A DNA stretch of 64,000 nucleotides, taken from positions 400,001 to 464,000 of the forward strand of contig JAEMWC010000262.1 of assembly GCA_016490735.1 (NCBI GenBank). Reading direction: 5' to 3'. The stretch is from Pachyseris speciosa. Its lineage: Eukaryota; Cnidaria; Anthozoa; Scleractinia; Pachyseridae. The notes beneath the pieces were generated by a model, which was given only the letters and a program-made list of their open reading frames with translations, ran no database searches and was not told where the DNA came from. Within the stretch, counting starts at the first letter, position 1. Each line of letters starts with the position of its first letter. The position numbers were made by a program, and so were the translations under genes. Positions 34,247 to 45,674 of this stretch are shown here, piece by piece.

Positions 34247-34255
34247 CGGCTGCGT

Positions 34256-35312
34256 GAGATACTGCAGTGAAACAGTCCTCTTTCTCGTTTCCTCTGGAGA
34301 ATGCAACAGCAAATTTATCTCGTTGATTTTTCCCTGAAAATGGTTTTTTGTTTTGTTTTTTTGTTTGTTTGTTTGGTTAATTTTTTTAAGTGAGTAACGA
34401 CGTCCATTGGTTCAAATAAATTACAAAGCAAAGTGGTAAGTAAGGCTTTGAAAACTGACCTGAATTAAACTCTCTCGTGAGTTAGCAATCAAGAAGACGG
34501 GTGAAGTTCGGACTATTCCTGTTCTATAGTTGGTTCATTGCTGTGAAAGAGGACAAAGGGCTACTTCACTGCAATAGACGTTTCCACGTTTTATTTTTTT
34601 TAACAGCATTGTCGACAGACGTTCGTTACGTGGCCAGTATCAAAAGTTGAAGAAAAAAACTGTTGAAAGGTCTCAGTACTGAAATAACAGTACTAAATGA
34701 CTGGCATTGCTTGCCTTATTTGCCGTTGGCTTTTCAGAGGCGAATAACTTCTCCCCTAAAACCTTGTGTTGATCAGCTGGAACACTTAAGGAGATTGTGA
34801 TATGTGGAATCGAAATTCCCTTGATGTTCAATTCCTCTTCTTGTGACCCAGCTATGAAAATTTTGTATAAACAGGTGACACGAAATTGTAATTTTTCTTT
34901 ACTTGGAAACCAGTCATGGAGCCAGAATGCATTTAAACTGCACCCTTTATACTGCCTCAGATGCAATCATTTGCAGGGACGGGTAAAAGGTGAATTGCTG
35001 GACATTCACTTTTACCGTATAAAGCTCATACGGGTACATGTGAAATCCTTTCACTGGGATTTCTCCTTACCATATACTTGCGTACTTAGCTCGGCGAGCG
35101 TTTTGGAATTCTTTGTTTTTGAACAACGTCCTCGCTTGGTTCTCCTGTATTGTCCTTCCGGTTCCTAACATTCAACAAAAATAAATTTCCGCTTTTTAAG
35201 CTGCACCTGTTTGTTGACATTTACTTTGTCATTGCACTTACAGAAATCTTGTGTGTACAGTGTTTGTTCCCCTTGGCCAGAGGTCGGAGAACGAGCAACT
35301 CTGAGAAGTTCT
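34256..35312. other. Intergenic, no supported gene
   Basis: Overlapping frames of 97-123 codons occur on both strands around 34673-35168, but neither has splice context or a recognisable motif. The N-terminal exons of the membrane-protein gene could hide here. Confidence 0.4.
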
Positions 35313-35537
35313 GGCGCGCGTTTCTCTAAACTCCCGAAAACCTTTTCAGGCCCTAACAGCTATTTCAAGTGCATTAGTCCCATTACCAGAAAATCGATTT
35401 CTAATACTTTTAATAATCTTTTAGGAAAGCACGCTCAAAAATTGACAAATACATTGGGATAACTTGTTTAAAAAAAAAAACGAAAAAAAAAGTTCTCGGG
35501 CCCGAAGTGGTTTCCAGGGTTTTGAGAAACGCTCGCC
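35313..35537. mobile_element. TIR element of 225 bp
   Basis: GGCGCGCGTTTCTC at the left and GAGAAACGCTCGCC at the right lie at the ends of imperfect arms of about 40 bp. No target duplication was found. Confidence 0.65.
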
Positions 35538-35711
35538 TGATCCGGAAGTTCGAAAATATTGACTTCCGGTTGAATTGCACTTAATAGTGTACTTATCCTC
35601 AAAATATTGTTTTTGGCTTTAATAAATCTTTGTACCTGTTCGAAACGCATTGCGCTTTTTTCCGCCTTTTTAAAACAAATCTTGACTTTTTATAGGTTGT
35701 AACAATTACGA

Positions 35712-35904
35712 AATCTGGCCATCATCTGCCCCTGCACGACCGAGCTAGTAAGAGGCATGGGTCTATTCCTGATTTGACGTCACCAACTGATTTGCATCAA
35801 GGCAAGTCTTTGTAAACATGCATGCAGATCATTTTGTGACGTCAAAACAGGAATAGACCAATGCCCCTTAATAGCTCGGTCGTGGGGCAGATGATGGCTA
35901 GATT
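35712..35904. mobile_element. TIR element of 193 bp
   Basis: AATCTGGCCATCATCTGCCC and GGGCAGATGATGGCTAGATT are inverted. The arms extend about 65 bp (through the GACCGAGCTA and GGTCTATTCCTG words) to TGACGTCA-like sites. Confidence 0.75.
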
Positions 35905-36204
35905 AAAAAGTTTATTTTGTTAAGTCAATACACTGGTTTTGCAGCGGTATAATTCAGAGAAATATCCACGTGGCTAAATTTAACGCCGAGTTATAGGGAC
36001 AATTGGTTTCAGCGTTCCCCTGTAGCTGTTGAAAATTACAAGCCGAGCGCCATACGCTATACTTTCCACATCAAACAAGTTGAATTGAAAGGTTGAAATT
36101 GAGTACTTGGGAAAAAGCTTCCATGGTTTTCTAGAGAACAATGGAGAGTAGTTCATGAGAAATCAATGTCTTTGCTTATCTAACCAGCTTTAAGGCGCCA
36201 TGTA

Positions 36205-36405
36205 CTCCAAACCGCCGACCAGTTATTAGCTCAGCTGTTAGAACACCGGACTACCGTTCGGGAGGTCGCGGGTTCAAACTCCTGCCGGACCAACACAAAC
36301 ATATCACAAATCATATCACATGTTGATACATATGTAAAGCGCATTTGATCATTACGTCATGGAACATACGCTATACAAATTCGTAAATAGTTGTTGTTAT
36401 TGATT
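36205..36405 (+). mobile_element. tRNA-derived SINE
   Basis: A tRNA-like head carries an A box (TTAGCTCAGCTGTTAGAAC) and B box (GGTTCAAACTC). It is followed by a short body and the tail GTAAAGCGCATTTGATCA…ACGCTATACAAAT ending in (GTT)n. The head's anticodon stem is mismatched, so it is not a working tRNA. Confidence 0.75.
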
Positions 36406-37434
36406 TCCGCCAGTATTTCCTACGAAATTACATGTATGTCATGTCAAAGGCGACTCAAGTAAATTGAGACCTGGTTGACGATTTGGAAGTGTTTGAACGG
36501 AAACATCGGTGAGACTTTTGAAAACTACCTCCAATATGGACGCAATTCAGTATTCGTTTCCGCCCCGCACACGGAGTCCTATTCCAAAGGCGCTCTTCCT
36601 TCCTTTTTTCCCCTCGCATTCAAGCAAATCTTTTTTTTTAGGGAAAAGAAAGGTGGACTTTAAAATTTGAACTCGAGCTAACTCGAATTTTATAAGTTCT
36701 TTTCGTTTTTGATGTTTTTGTTTCCCTATGGCTCAAGTTTTCCTCTTAAATCAATAGCGATAAACCAAGTGCCGTAACGTAGCTAGGTTATTAACATGTT
36801 AGGTATAGAAATGAAACAAAAGAACTTTTTAAAAACATCCAGTCGTTTGGGACACGAAAATACTTTTTTTTTTCTTTTGTCAAAATCGGCGCTTCCGGCG
36901 GAATAGTTTTCTTTCCTTAGAGTTACAGGGAAAGACCTTTAACCAATTACAACGCCCGTATACTTGGACAACAAAAGATTAGCCAGCGTGTGTCAAATGT
37001 AAGCACGTGCAGACAGGCAGTTATTCTGTAAAATACTTCCAATCTAGCGCGTGCATTTTTTAAAAAGATGACACACCCACACGTCATAAATACATGCTCG
37101 CACCTATCAGAACTTTGGTATCTTTCTCGCAGTGTAAAAAAAGTGTGAATCGCGCCTGTCTTGCAAACTTTTTTACCCCAAACTAAATTGAACAACGCAA
37201 ACGTGAAACCAAATATCTCTCAATGATAAAGCGTGCGCGATAAGTTTTCAAATGCCACCGAAGGAGTTTATAGTTGCCTGGGATGGTTGCTATTAGCATT
37301 TCGATTTGGCAGAAAGGTATGATTATTGATTGCACTTGACAAACAGCTCTTCATTTCCATGTTTGTTCGATTAACACGGTCATTGTGATCTCGGTACAGA
37401 TTGCTACAAAACAGTTGTTTTTATTTCGCTCCAG
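36406..37434. other. Intergenic or intronic, nothing firm
   Basis: No exon with good splice sites and the required phase (one leftover base) was found upstream of the 37435 exon. Short frames here lack support. Confidence 0.4.
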
Positions 37435-40422
37435 GTTATGCGCAGAGTTATTCCGATCTTTACTCAAACAAAGAAGTTTACCGGGCGAAGAACAATCAAA
37501 TCATCGGTAAGGTTCTTACATCGTATATATCTTCCATGAGAATATGTAGATTCACTGGAGCGAAGCACTTCATTATGGCGTCAGTCGTTTGAGCGGTTTT
37601 TTCAAAACTGATTTGCGTTTGTTTTGTTTTTATTTCTCTACAAGCTGTGACTGGTTGAAATAACGCACGTCATTTTCTCGCCATTTCTAAGTAAAACCGA
37701 AGCCACAGAGGATCTGCCCATGGGGTGTTTATTTAGATTTAGACCGGATTGCAGCGGTTTGTGGAAAATAAAACGTATTGATTGAAAATTGGAATATAAA
37801 TACACCTTTGCCAAGATTGCAGAAAAGTAATTCAATGTTGTGTTCTTATGGTGGGACTGCAATATTTAGATCTTAAACGAGCCCTCTTTCTGTTGATTTT
37901 AGACCGGAATAAAAAAAAAGTCGCGGACTTAGTTGGTGTGATCAGTCTCAAGATTTTTAACGACTTAAATTATGTATATGTATATTGTGATAATCCATTG
38001 TTTTGTCTTAACAGCCACTTTGAAGATAATGGTGTATTTTGGCGTGTTCCCACACTCGTTCAAAACATGTAGAAATACAATTGAACCACTGTCGAAACAG
38101 CCCCCAACAGTGTTTTAATAATAAAATTAATAGTGTTTTACTGTAGGCCCGGCTATTTTGATACACTCTTTGAATATAGCCCAAGTTCAACAGCAAACCG
38201 CCCAGGTTTGTACAACCAAGCCACTAGCGTAACAGACCAACATCCGTCATATTTGTGCAATATTTAGGCCTAATTAGGAATACTTCCAGGGAGGTAAAAC
38301 CTGTGTTCGCTTGGAGAGATTCGCGATTCTAGAAGTTTGAATTTCGTGATTTTTACAAAAAAAATGTTTGGCGGGCGGGCTTACATTGCAAGTGCGCTGT
38401 CTATGTACAGTTCTTGGTAAAAAAAATATCGTAGTTTTTGAATTTGGTGGAGCTTGCATGAATTAGATTTTTGTTGGAGCCTTCGGTATTGCAAATCCAT
38501 CTGTGAACCAGATTTACTGACATTTTCAAAACATGGTTTTGTTATTTTTAAGCACCAACTCTTTAATGGATCGATACTCCCACAGTTTTTTTTAACATGG
38601 TATCAAAACATTTCCCAATTATTTCTCAACAAGTTGTAATCATTTTTTGACATATAAAGTTACTATAACAACAGTACAGCCTCTTAGAAACACCCTTTGT
38701 TTTGGATTTATGTACCTGTAACTAGAAAACGAGTAGGGTGAACCCCTGTTTTTATTATTGAATTGAAATCAGCATATGAAGATTCATCTTTCTACAAAGT
38801 TTTAAAAATATCTGTACATTAGGTTCAGAGCCACTTTAAATTATCGAAAATGTCAAGAGGCTCCGAACCCAATGTGCGGATTTCTTTAAACTTTGCAGAA
38901 AGAAGAATCTTGATATACTTATTGCAATTCAACAATAATAAACACATAAAGCCAAAATTAAGAGTGTTTCTAAGAGGCTGTACTATTGCTATGGTAACCT
39001 TGTATGCCCAAAAAATGTTTACAACTTGTTGAGAATAATTGGGAAGCTTTTTATACACGTTCAAGAAAACAAACGAAAAATTGTGGGAGTATCGATCCAT
39101 CAAAGAATTAGTGTTTAAGCCACCTTATTCCAATATTTACGTACGGTGAATTATAATACTTCTTTTACCTTGCAGCTTTAGCGGATCAATCATCATCCAT
39201 TCCAATTCAAACCGGTAGCTCCAGCTCTGCTGTTGCTGCGATACCTAGTAACTATGCGAGCATTGTTGGAAACGCAGCCACTACCCCTGCAGTGAAAGTA
39301 TCCACAATGGCAATAATCATCATGTTTGTAGCGGCTGTTGTGGTCTTAATTGCGCTACTGCTCCTATATCTCGTTCGGAGAAGGTAAGTTTACTGACCAC
39401 CGACTGTTTAGCTATTATCCCGCTTTCTAGCCATTCTCCTTATTTAATCTTTGTCGCCGAGGCCATTTCTTTGTTACACGTTGTATTATTCTCTCTAAAG
39501 GTATCCAATCAATAATGCGAAACCTTTCGAGAACTGACTCAACACTCAGTTAGTTAGTTGGTGGGTGGGTAAGTTGATTAGGGCCTGGTTTCATGGCGAA
39601 TTCAAATTTAGCCCGGGTTGAAATTTCGCCCCACCCCCGGAGCTGAAATTTTCTTGCGATTACATTGCGAATCTCGGCCCGGTTTGTAATTTCACTCTTG
39701 GCGTTAGGCTGTCCACCTATCAGGCCGGTCTGAAATTCGCCATGAAATTAGGCCCTTAGGGCCTAGCGCAACGCCCTTGATTACAAATATTACAAAATGC
39801 TGCAGCCCTTATTACGGAATGCGTATGTTGGATTTATTACAATATGTTGCACCCTTTATTGCAAAATGAGCACGTTATTGCAAAATGCCGCAGAACAGCC
39901 CATATAATAATTTTACATGATTACGAGGATTAAGAACAAAATTTCTTCGCCTCAATAGAAGAGCCAACTGTAAGCTTATTCCGACTTCATAGAGGAGTTT
40001 GTCCTTAGCATGGTTATGTCAGAGAATGTAAATTAAACGTAGAAGAGATACACCTTTTTACTAACTTCCGACATAGCTTGAAAATTTCACTCTATAACAG
40101 GCAACAAAAGCTTATTTTTTGTTTGTTTTTCTCAGAAAGCACTCAATGTTACGAAAGGAACTTGCCATGACAAACCAAGACGCCCATTTATCTGGTGGTG
40201 CCATCACAAGTGATCCTTACAGAAGGTAACAAAGACGCACGTTTAGTTGTATGAATGGCTCTAATCGTTAATGGGTTTTATTACAGTACATCCTCTTTCT
40301 CCAGCGTGTCCAGCCGTGACTTATTTAGCATTCCAATGCCAGAGGACGCCAGCCAAACCAAGCAACCGCATCTATCCGTGACGTCACCTACCGGAAGGAC
40401 TACCCACCTTGAGATTCCCTAA
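37435..40422 (+). CDS. Single-pass membrane protein, C-terminal 167 residues, unrecognised
   Basis: Four exons join in phase: 37435-37506, 39176-39383, 40136-40225 and 40287-40422 (TAA). The visible part begins YAQSYSDLYSNKEVYRAKN, followed by a Ser/Ala-rich stretch likely outside the cell. One membrane segment follows (MAIIIMFVAAVVVLIALLLL), with a basic stop-transfer YLVRRRRKH, and then a Ser-rich cytoplasmic tail of about 75 residues ending TTHLEIP. Type I topology is inferred from the basic residues after the membrane segment. The N-terminal exons, with any signal peptide or ectodomain, were not found, so family and ligand are unknown. Introns are GT-AG. It is transcribed in the same direction as the PPR gene, about 4 kb downstream. 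Confidence 0.75.
38550..39113. mobile_element. Foldback element with arms of about 150 bp
   Basis: The left arm has ATGGATCGATACTCCCACA … CCTCTTAGAAACACCCTTT, and the right arm carries its near complement ending GGGAGTATCGATCCATCAAA. It lies in the intron just before the membrane-spanning exon (39176). Confidence 0.75.
39581..39755. mobile_element. PIF/Harbinger-like MITE
   Basis: GGGCCTGGTTTCATGGCGAA and TTCGCCATGAAATTAGGCCC are inverted, flanked by TTA on both sides, as expected for Harbinger-type transposition. Confidence 0.7.
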
Positions 40423-40708
40423 GCCAGTCACAGCAGGTACGATGCATGATGAAAGCGCTAATTACCCAAGGGTTAATAAGGCCATGTTGCTTCCGGCTCT
40501 TACACTTGTACACGTCAATGGAGTTTCTGTAGCATAACACCCTGAGGAACATGAGTCCATTACAGCTACTCCAAGTATTTTGCTAGCATTTTCACACAAG
40601 CCAAGCAAACGAGAAACAAAATAACACATGTGTGAGCTACCATAACACAATTGCAACGGAAAGCGTAAGTAAAGCGTGACTTAAATGCCATCCCGAACTA
40701 ATAACCAC

Positions 40709-40770
<62 letters not shown>

Positions 40771-41100
40771 ATTATCATTATTTCACCTATTTCGTATGAA
40801 CATCGCCTGCATTTGCACGTAGCGTGACTCAGGCCACCTTAGTTGCTATGTACAGTGAATGCACTGGGGTGGGGAGACAATGTATAAATCCGACTGTCTT
40901 GTCAAGGAAAGTAAATGTAGCAGAAAAGATTTGAATTGGATTGGAAGCTAACATTTTTTTTTTGTCTTTTAGTTACAAGATGTAATTTGTATGTCCACTT
41001 GTTCCAGTTGTCTTGGTGACCAATCGAAGAAACAAGTCCGAGCATTTCGTCAATCTTTCCAGCTTCATAATATGTGAATAGCTTCTTGTTAATAAATCTG
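40423..41100 (+). promoter_or_regulatory. 3' UTR of the membrane-protein gene with an intron
   Basis: Fourteen bases after the stop a donor (CAGCAG|GTACG, 40437) opens an intron that closes at TTTTGTCTTTTAG (acceptor ending 40972). The last exon runs from 40973 to an AATAAA signal at 41091-41096. Because the stop is so near the junction, nonsense-mediated decay is not expected. Confidence 0.6.
40709..40771. repeat. (CAT)n microsatellite
   Basis: About twenty CAT/ATC repeats lie in the 3' UTR intron. Confidence 0.95.
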
Positions 41101-41354
41101 ACTCTATTAAACGTTGTGTGCGAAATGCGTCTCTTGAGATTATATTGACAGCATTAGGATGGATAGCAAAGGAAATACCAAACCAGCACTGAAGTCCTGC
41201 AGCTCCTTTTTCCTTGATTAGTGCCAGAACTTGAAGAACGATCAGTATAGTAGAGTATCAAGCCGTGGTTCACATAATTAAACCCCAAATTATCTGAAAG
41301 CTCTATCTCGCCTTTTTACTATGAATATGGCAGAATCCAATATCCTCTGTACTA

Positions 41355-41680
41355 CAGTGGAACCTCGATTTAACGAAGTGTCAAGGGGCTGGTTATATCG
41401 AGGGTCCACGAAGGGAAACCCTCGTTATAACGAATTTGCAGAAAACATCCAAACTGTGCGTTGTATTGAGGTATTATTAATAATTGTTTGTAACGGTGTT
41501 ACGCTTCACAGTGTTCTCTTGTTACAGGGGGATTTTATTCGCTGTCGGGTAGATTTTGCGTTCGGGCTTCCGAATTGTGTTCGTTATAACGAGGATATTT
41601 ATATCGAGTTTCTGTTCCATACCTTTTATTGCAACGCGGGCCGGGCTGAGGAATATAGTTCGTTATAATTTTATTGGCTA
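41355..41680 (+). mobile_element. pogo/Tigger-like element, left end
   Basis: TA precedes CAGTGGAACCTCGATTTAAC. Inner CGTTATAACGA words recur to 41680. A matching right tip is not found, so the element is broken. Confidence 0.5.
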
Positions 41681-42858
41681 TTTTGGATCACGTGGTATCA
41701 GGCATTATTATGCAACATATCGTAACACTTTCCAAATATGGTCATGTTTTACTCGATATACGTAGCATACGTAATTTCGTGCGTCGGAGAGAAAAATGGC
41801 GGTTTCTTTATTTTTATTTTTTTTTTTTTCATTTTTTTTTTCTGCAATAAACTCAGAACTTTCTTAAAATTTCAGTTGCCCTCGAAGAATCGCTTCTCGG
41901 CCAACAGTTCATTTTTCGGACAATCTATCAGCCGCGGACATTATTCTCCGATGTACCAGCCGCCAAAATGGGTTTATTTTTCTTATTATAATGGTAACGT
42001 ATTTATATACCACTCATATATCACATAGTCTCATGGCGATTTACAACACTGGCCGGGGAACTTTACCATACTGCTTGTGCAGTTTACAATTAATGAAGTA
42101 ACTAATGAGTGCCCCGTAATGAGAATATCGAGTTAGGACATACACTGGGGTGGTACAGCCAGAGTTTTAGTGATTTTTTTTACGTCCCACAGAGTTACTG
42201 TAGGGTAATAGGATAATGGGCACTTGCCCTCAAGATGAATACCAGGGACGCCTTTAAGAGTTAACGAATTTTGCAAACACGCTGTTCTTTAGCGCCCACC
42301 ACGATAACACGCATGAGCACTGGCTTGATTGACAGGTTACTTTTGTGGAATCAGAGTTGGTACGTTTTGTTGTCTTGTACTACAGAGCACGATTTGTTAA
42401 GGTAACAGATCTTTATTGCATAAAGCTTGTATCTTTCTGTACATCTCATCGTATCAGGGTTACAATTTTATCATCTCACTGATTCAACCTCCATTTTTGC
42501 TCCAATATGTACATTCTTCGATTTGAAGACAAACTTGTTCGTCGCAATTTTAAAGTCAATTTTCACACTGAATGCCATTTTTCACAGTTTATGGTTGGAG
42601 GCAATTGGAGCACTAATACACTTAAAGCTTTCGCAATACGACGGCTTTGGAGCCATGAATCTCATTATCGTTGCGACAATCGATATTTTTTATATAGAAT
42701 TTAAAGCGTGTTTCAATGTTTGTCTTTTTTTGTAACAACTCACTAACGTCCTTGCTTACTTAACCTTTTTCGAGCGTCTACTTTTAGATACCTCTTCGGA
42801 GGAGATACTCCGGGAAACAGAATACACCAAACGTTCAGCCTACATAAACGGAAACCTC
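41681..42858. other. Intergenic, nothing recognised
   Basis: Only a T-rich run (41806-41842) and unsupported short frames are seen. Confidence 0.5.
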
Positions 42859-42862
42859 TTAA

Positions 42863-43226
42863 GGTGGGGGTACACGTGAATTTGTGTGAAAATTTAAGGA
42901 GTTTGAAGAAGGGATTGTCATAGAGTGAAAATGTTTTGAAACACTTCCAGTTAGTTGACACCCCACAAGGGCACTGCAGGTTGCTGGGGAACTGTTTTGG
43001 TGTCCACCTAATTTTCCACTTCAATATCCCCAAAATCCCAAAATTTCACTAATCCTTTGAGCAAAATTATCTCCTCCCAAAAATCACCCAAAAATTCACA
43101 AAATATCCCACAACATAGCTTCGTGTAATGATTGGAGGGATTTTGGATTGCTTGAAACGCGAATGAGTTATTAAAATGTTAAGCGACGAAAAAAAAAAAA
43201 AGACAGTGTTCAGGTGCACCCCCGCC
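42863..43226. mobile_element. TTAA-flanked MITE
   Basis: GGTGGGGGTACACGTGAA and TTCAGGTGCACCCCCGCC are inverted and flanked by TTAA (42859-42862 and 43227-43230), which suggests a piggyBac-type or Kolobok-type source. Confidence 0.75.
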
Positions 43227-43230
43227 TTAA

Positions 43231-45034
43231 TGGAAGCAGCTACAGCCAGTTCCACTCCTAGCTTTTGTGAAGAAATTTAATGAATGTCTTCGTAAGGTTG
43301 TCACTCGCTACGTCTTAACTAGCATTTCATAGTTAATTACATCAGTGTCGGTTGCTAATTAAAGAGACAAAGAAATTCACCTACAACGAAAACAATTTGC
43401 AGTGATTACGCCGGCCTTATGTATAAGAATTCCACGCTCAAAACAATGCTTCTCACAGTTTTTGCTTCTGACAGGTCAATTGAGGTGCAAAACCTTTAAC
43501 CAAAGTCAAAGCGATGTCGAAAAACAGTATAGCTCATAGCAATGTAACTGGAATACAGACCCACGTACAATTTGCAACTTAAAATATCAATTAGAGCGTT
43601 TTACCTTAGCAGAAGACGAAACGATGAACTTGGACGACCCGAGATTCACATTCGCTCCTCGCTGAGCACAATATAGATCAAAGGTCAAAGGAACACTTTA
43701 TCTCACAATTTATGACATTTGTAGCAGTCTAGAACAAAAACTCGTGAGAAATAGCTGTGGAATATGGAACAGTATTTCTAAAGAACAAAACATTTTGATC
43801 CCTAACATCAACATAAGTTAACTCGAGACGCAACTAAAAACCTAACAGCGGATTCAACTGTTGTGTGTAGACCACAGTTTTTGTCAGCAGTGATTCACGG
43901 TCACAATTTCACCAAGAACAGCAAAGAACGTGGTCATGTTGCAAGTCAAGCTACATGACCATTAGTGTACAACTTGGTTCACACATTCGGTTCACTACAA
44001 CTTTCAAACTTGGCAGTCCTTGATGACTTTAAGCTAATGACCGCTGGCGTATCGTGTTTGACAACACAACAAAAGAATCAGCTGAAACAATTATTCTACA
44101 TAATCAAAGTAGTAAGAATAATTGTTTTATATATATAATATAAACAGCTCATGAGAGCATGCGCACTTCTGTGATGTAGAAATAAATTAGGTCAAAAAAT
44201 AAATACGAACAAACATACAAATGTTTTAAAATGTGAAGATACCTTTTAAGAAAATTGAACGTGTTTAGAATTTCGAAAATAGCATGCGAAACTATAACTA
44301 ATAAAATCATACACCGTGCTACTTTAAAAATCAAAAATACTTTGAAATCTGGTAAAAATTGTGTAAATAATCTCATCAAGAGAACTCCAATGCTGATGAA
44401 ATTCAACTATAAAAATAAACTAATTAAGAAATCGCGGCAATTTGGCAAAAAGCAATTTGTTTTTGCTTGGTTTCGGCCTGAGACCTTTTCATATTTGTAA
44501 ACGGGAATGCGGCATTGTAGCCATATATCACCAGTTCTGTTCGATGTAAATTTACAACACCATCCTCTGAATTTTGCTAAATTTTGTTGTCACTAAGTCT
44601 GTATAGTGACAAATTGGCAATCATAATAACGTTTCCAAATACAATAAAACTAAAATACAAGTCTCGTTTAGTACACTAAATCATTATAACGGCTATAATA
44701 ATTATTCCTTTAAGTCTGTCTACCATTGTATGGCATTTTACACAAACATCAATGCTCTATACAAGAAAGTATACAACTAACCTGAATGGGACGTTATTCT
44801 ACTCTTCAGAGTAGACAGGGTCGCCCGATGGGCAGACAGACGCCCCTGTTGGAAAACAGGGACACCAATATTTAAATGACGATGAGGCTAGGGAATATCA
44901 TGGTATTGACTTACGCACATAGTCCCTTGGATAAGGGAGATAGGTGCAGACAAGCCACGCCCTACTCATAGAATTGCTGGGATGACCCATAAGCACGCAG
45001 AATCCCTGCGCATTCAAAGATATATTCTACGACA
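43231..45034 (-). other. 3' flank of the supervillin-like gene, no other gene seen
   Basis: The last few hundred bases (44780-45034) are probably its 3' UTR, including GC-rich foldable pieces (GGTCGCCCGATGGGC, CCCTGTTGGAAAACAGGG). No minus-strand polyadenylation signal was placed with confidence. The rest is AT-rich with nothing recognised. Confidence 0.4.
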
Positions 45035-45634
45035 TTAAAACAAGCCAACGGCCTTTTTGAGCTTTACTTGCTTCCAACCAGGCAGTTTATTAAACGCTTC
45101 TTTGTCCATCTTGAAAATTTCCTATAAACAAGAAACAAAACGAAACCCACGTTCATTGAACTGTATGCCATTTATACGACTGGCCAAGTGTGAGTTACGT
45201 TACTGGTATTCGGCAGCTCTGTTTGAGCCCACATACTCCATGAGAAAAGGAAGAGAAATCCACGGCCACTCATGCGCACTATGATAATTAACCAGGGTTT
45301 CGGCTTATTCTCGTGAAATCAATAACTTGTAATTTCACGTACAGTGAACTGAGCATCACATAAAAAAGTCGAGACTAAGAAAAAAGGGTAAAATACAGTT
45401 TTTTAGACAGATCTTTTATTTCCTGGTGTCATGAAAGTCAAAGATGTTGACACTCTTTGAGAGACCAGGAACTTTTTGGATACTTCTTCATCAAAATTTC
45501 GAAAATAGGGCAATTTCGCAGAAAAAAAATCACATGGTAAGCATTGTGACATTTCATCAGTCCGTGTGGATTCTGGAGAGCTGTTATATTTCAATTCAGG
45601 TGATCCAGGTGGCTGATCTACCCCAATGAAACAC

Positions 45635-45674
<40 letters not shown>

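Noticed and set aside
34673..35168. Opposing frames of 97 and 123 codons
   Set aside because: The two strands compete over the same DNA and neither shows a motif or splice sites. The region is left as unassigned.
36216..36292. Possible tRNA gene
   Set aside because: The acceptor stem is absent and the anticodon stem is mismatched; the SINE body and tail follow directly, so it is a SINE head.
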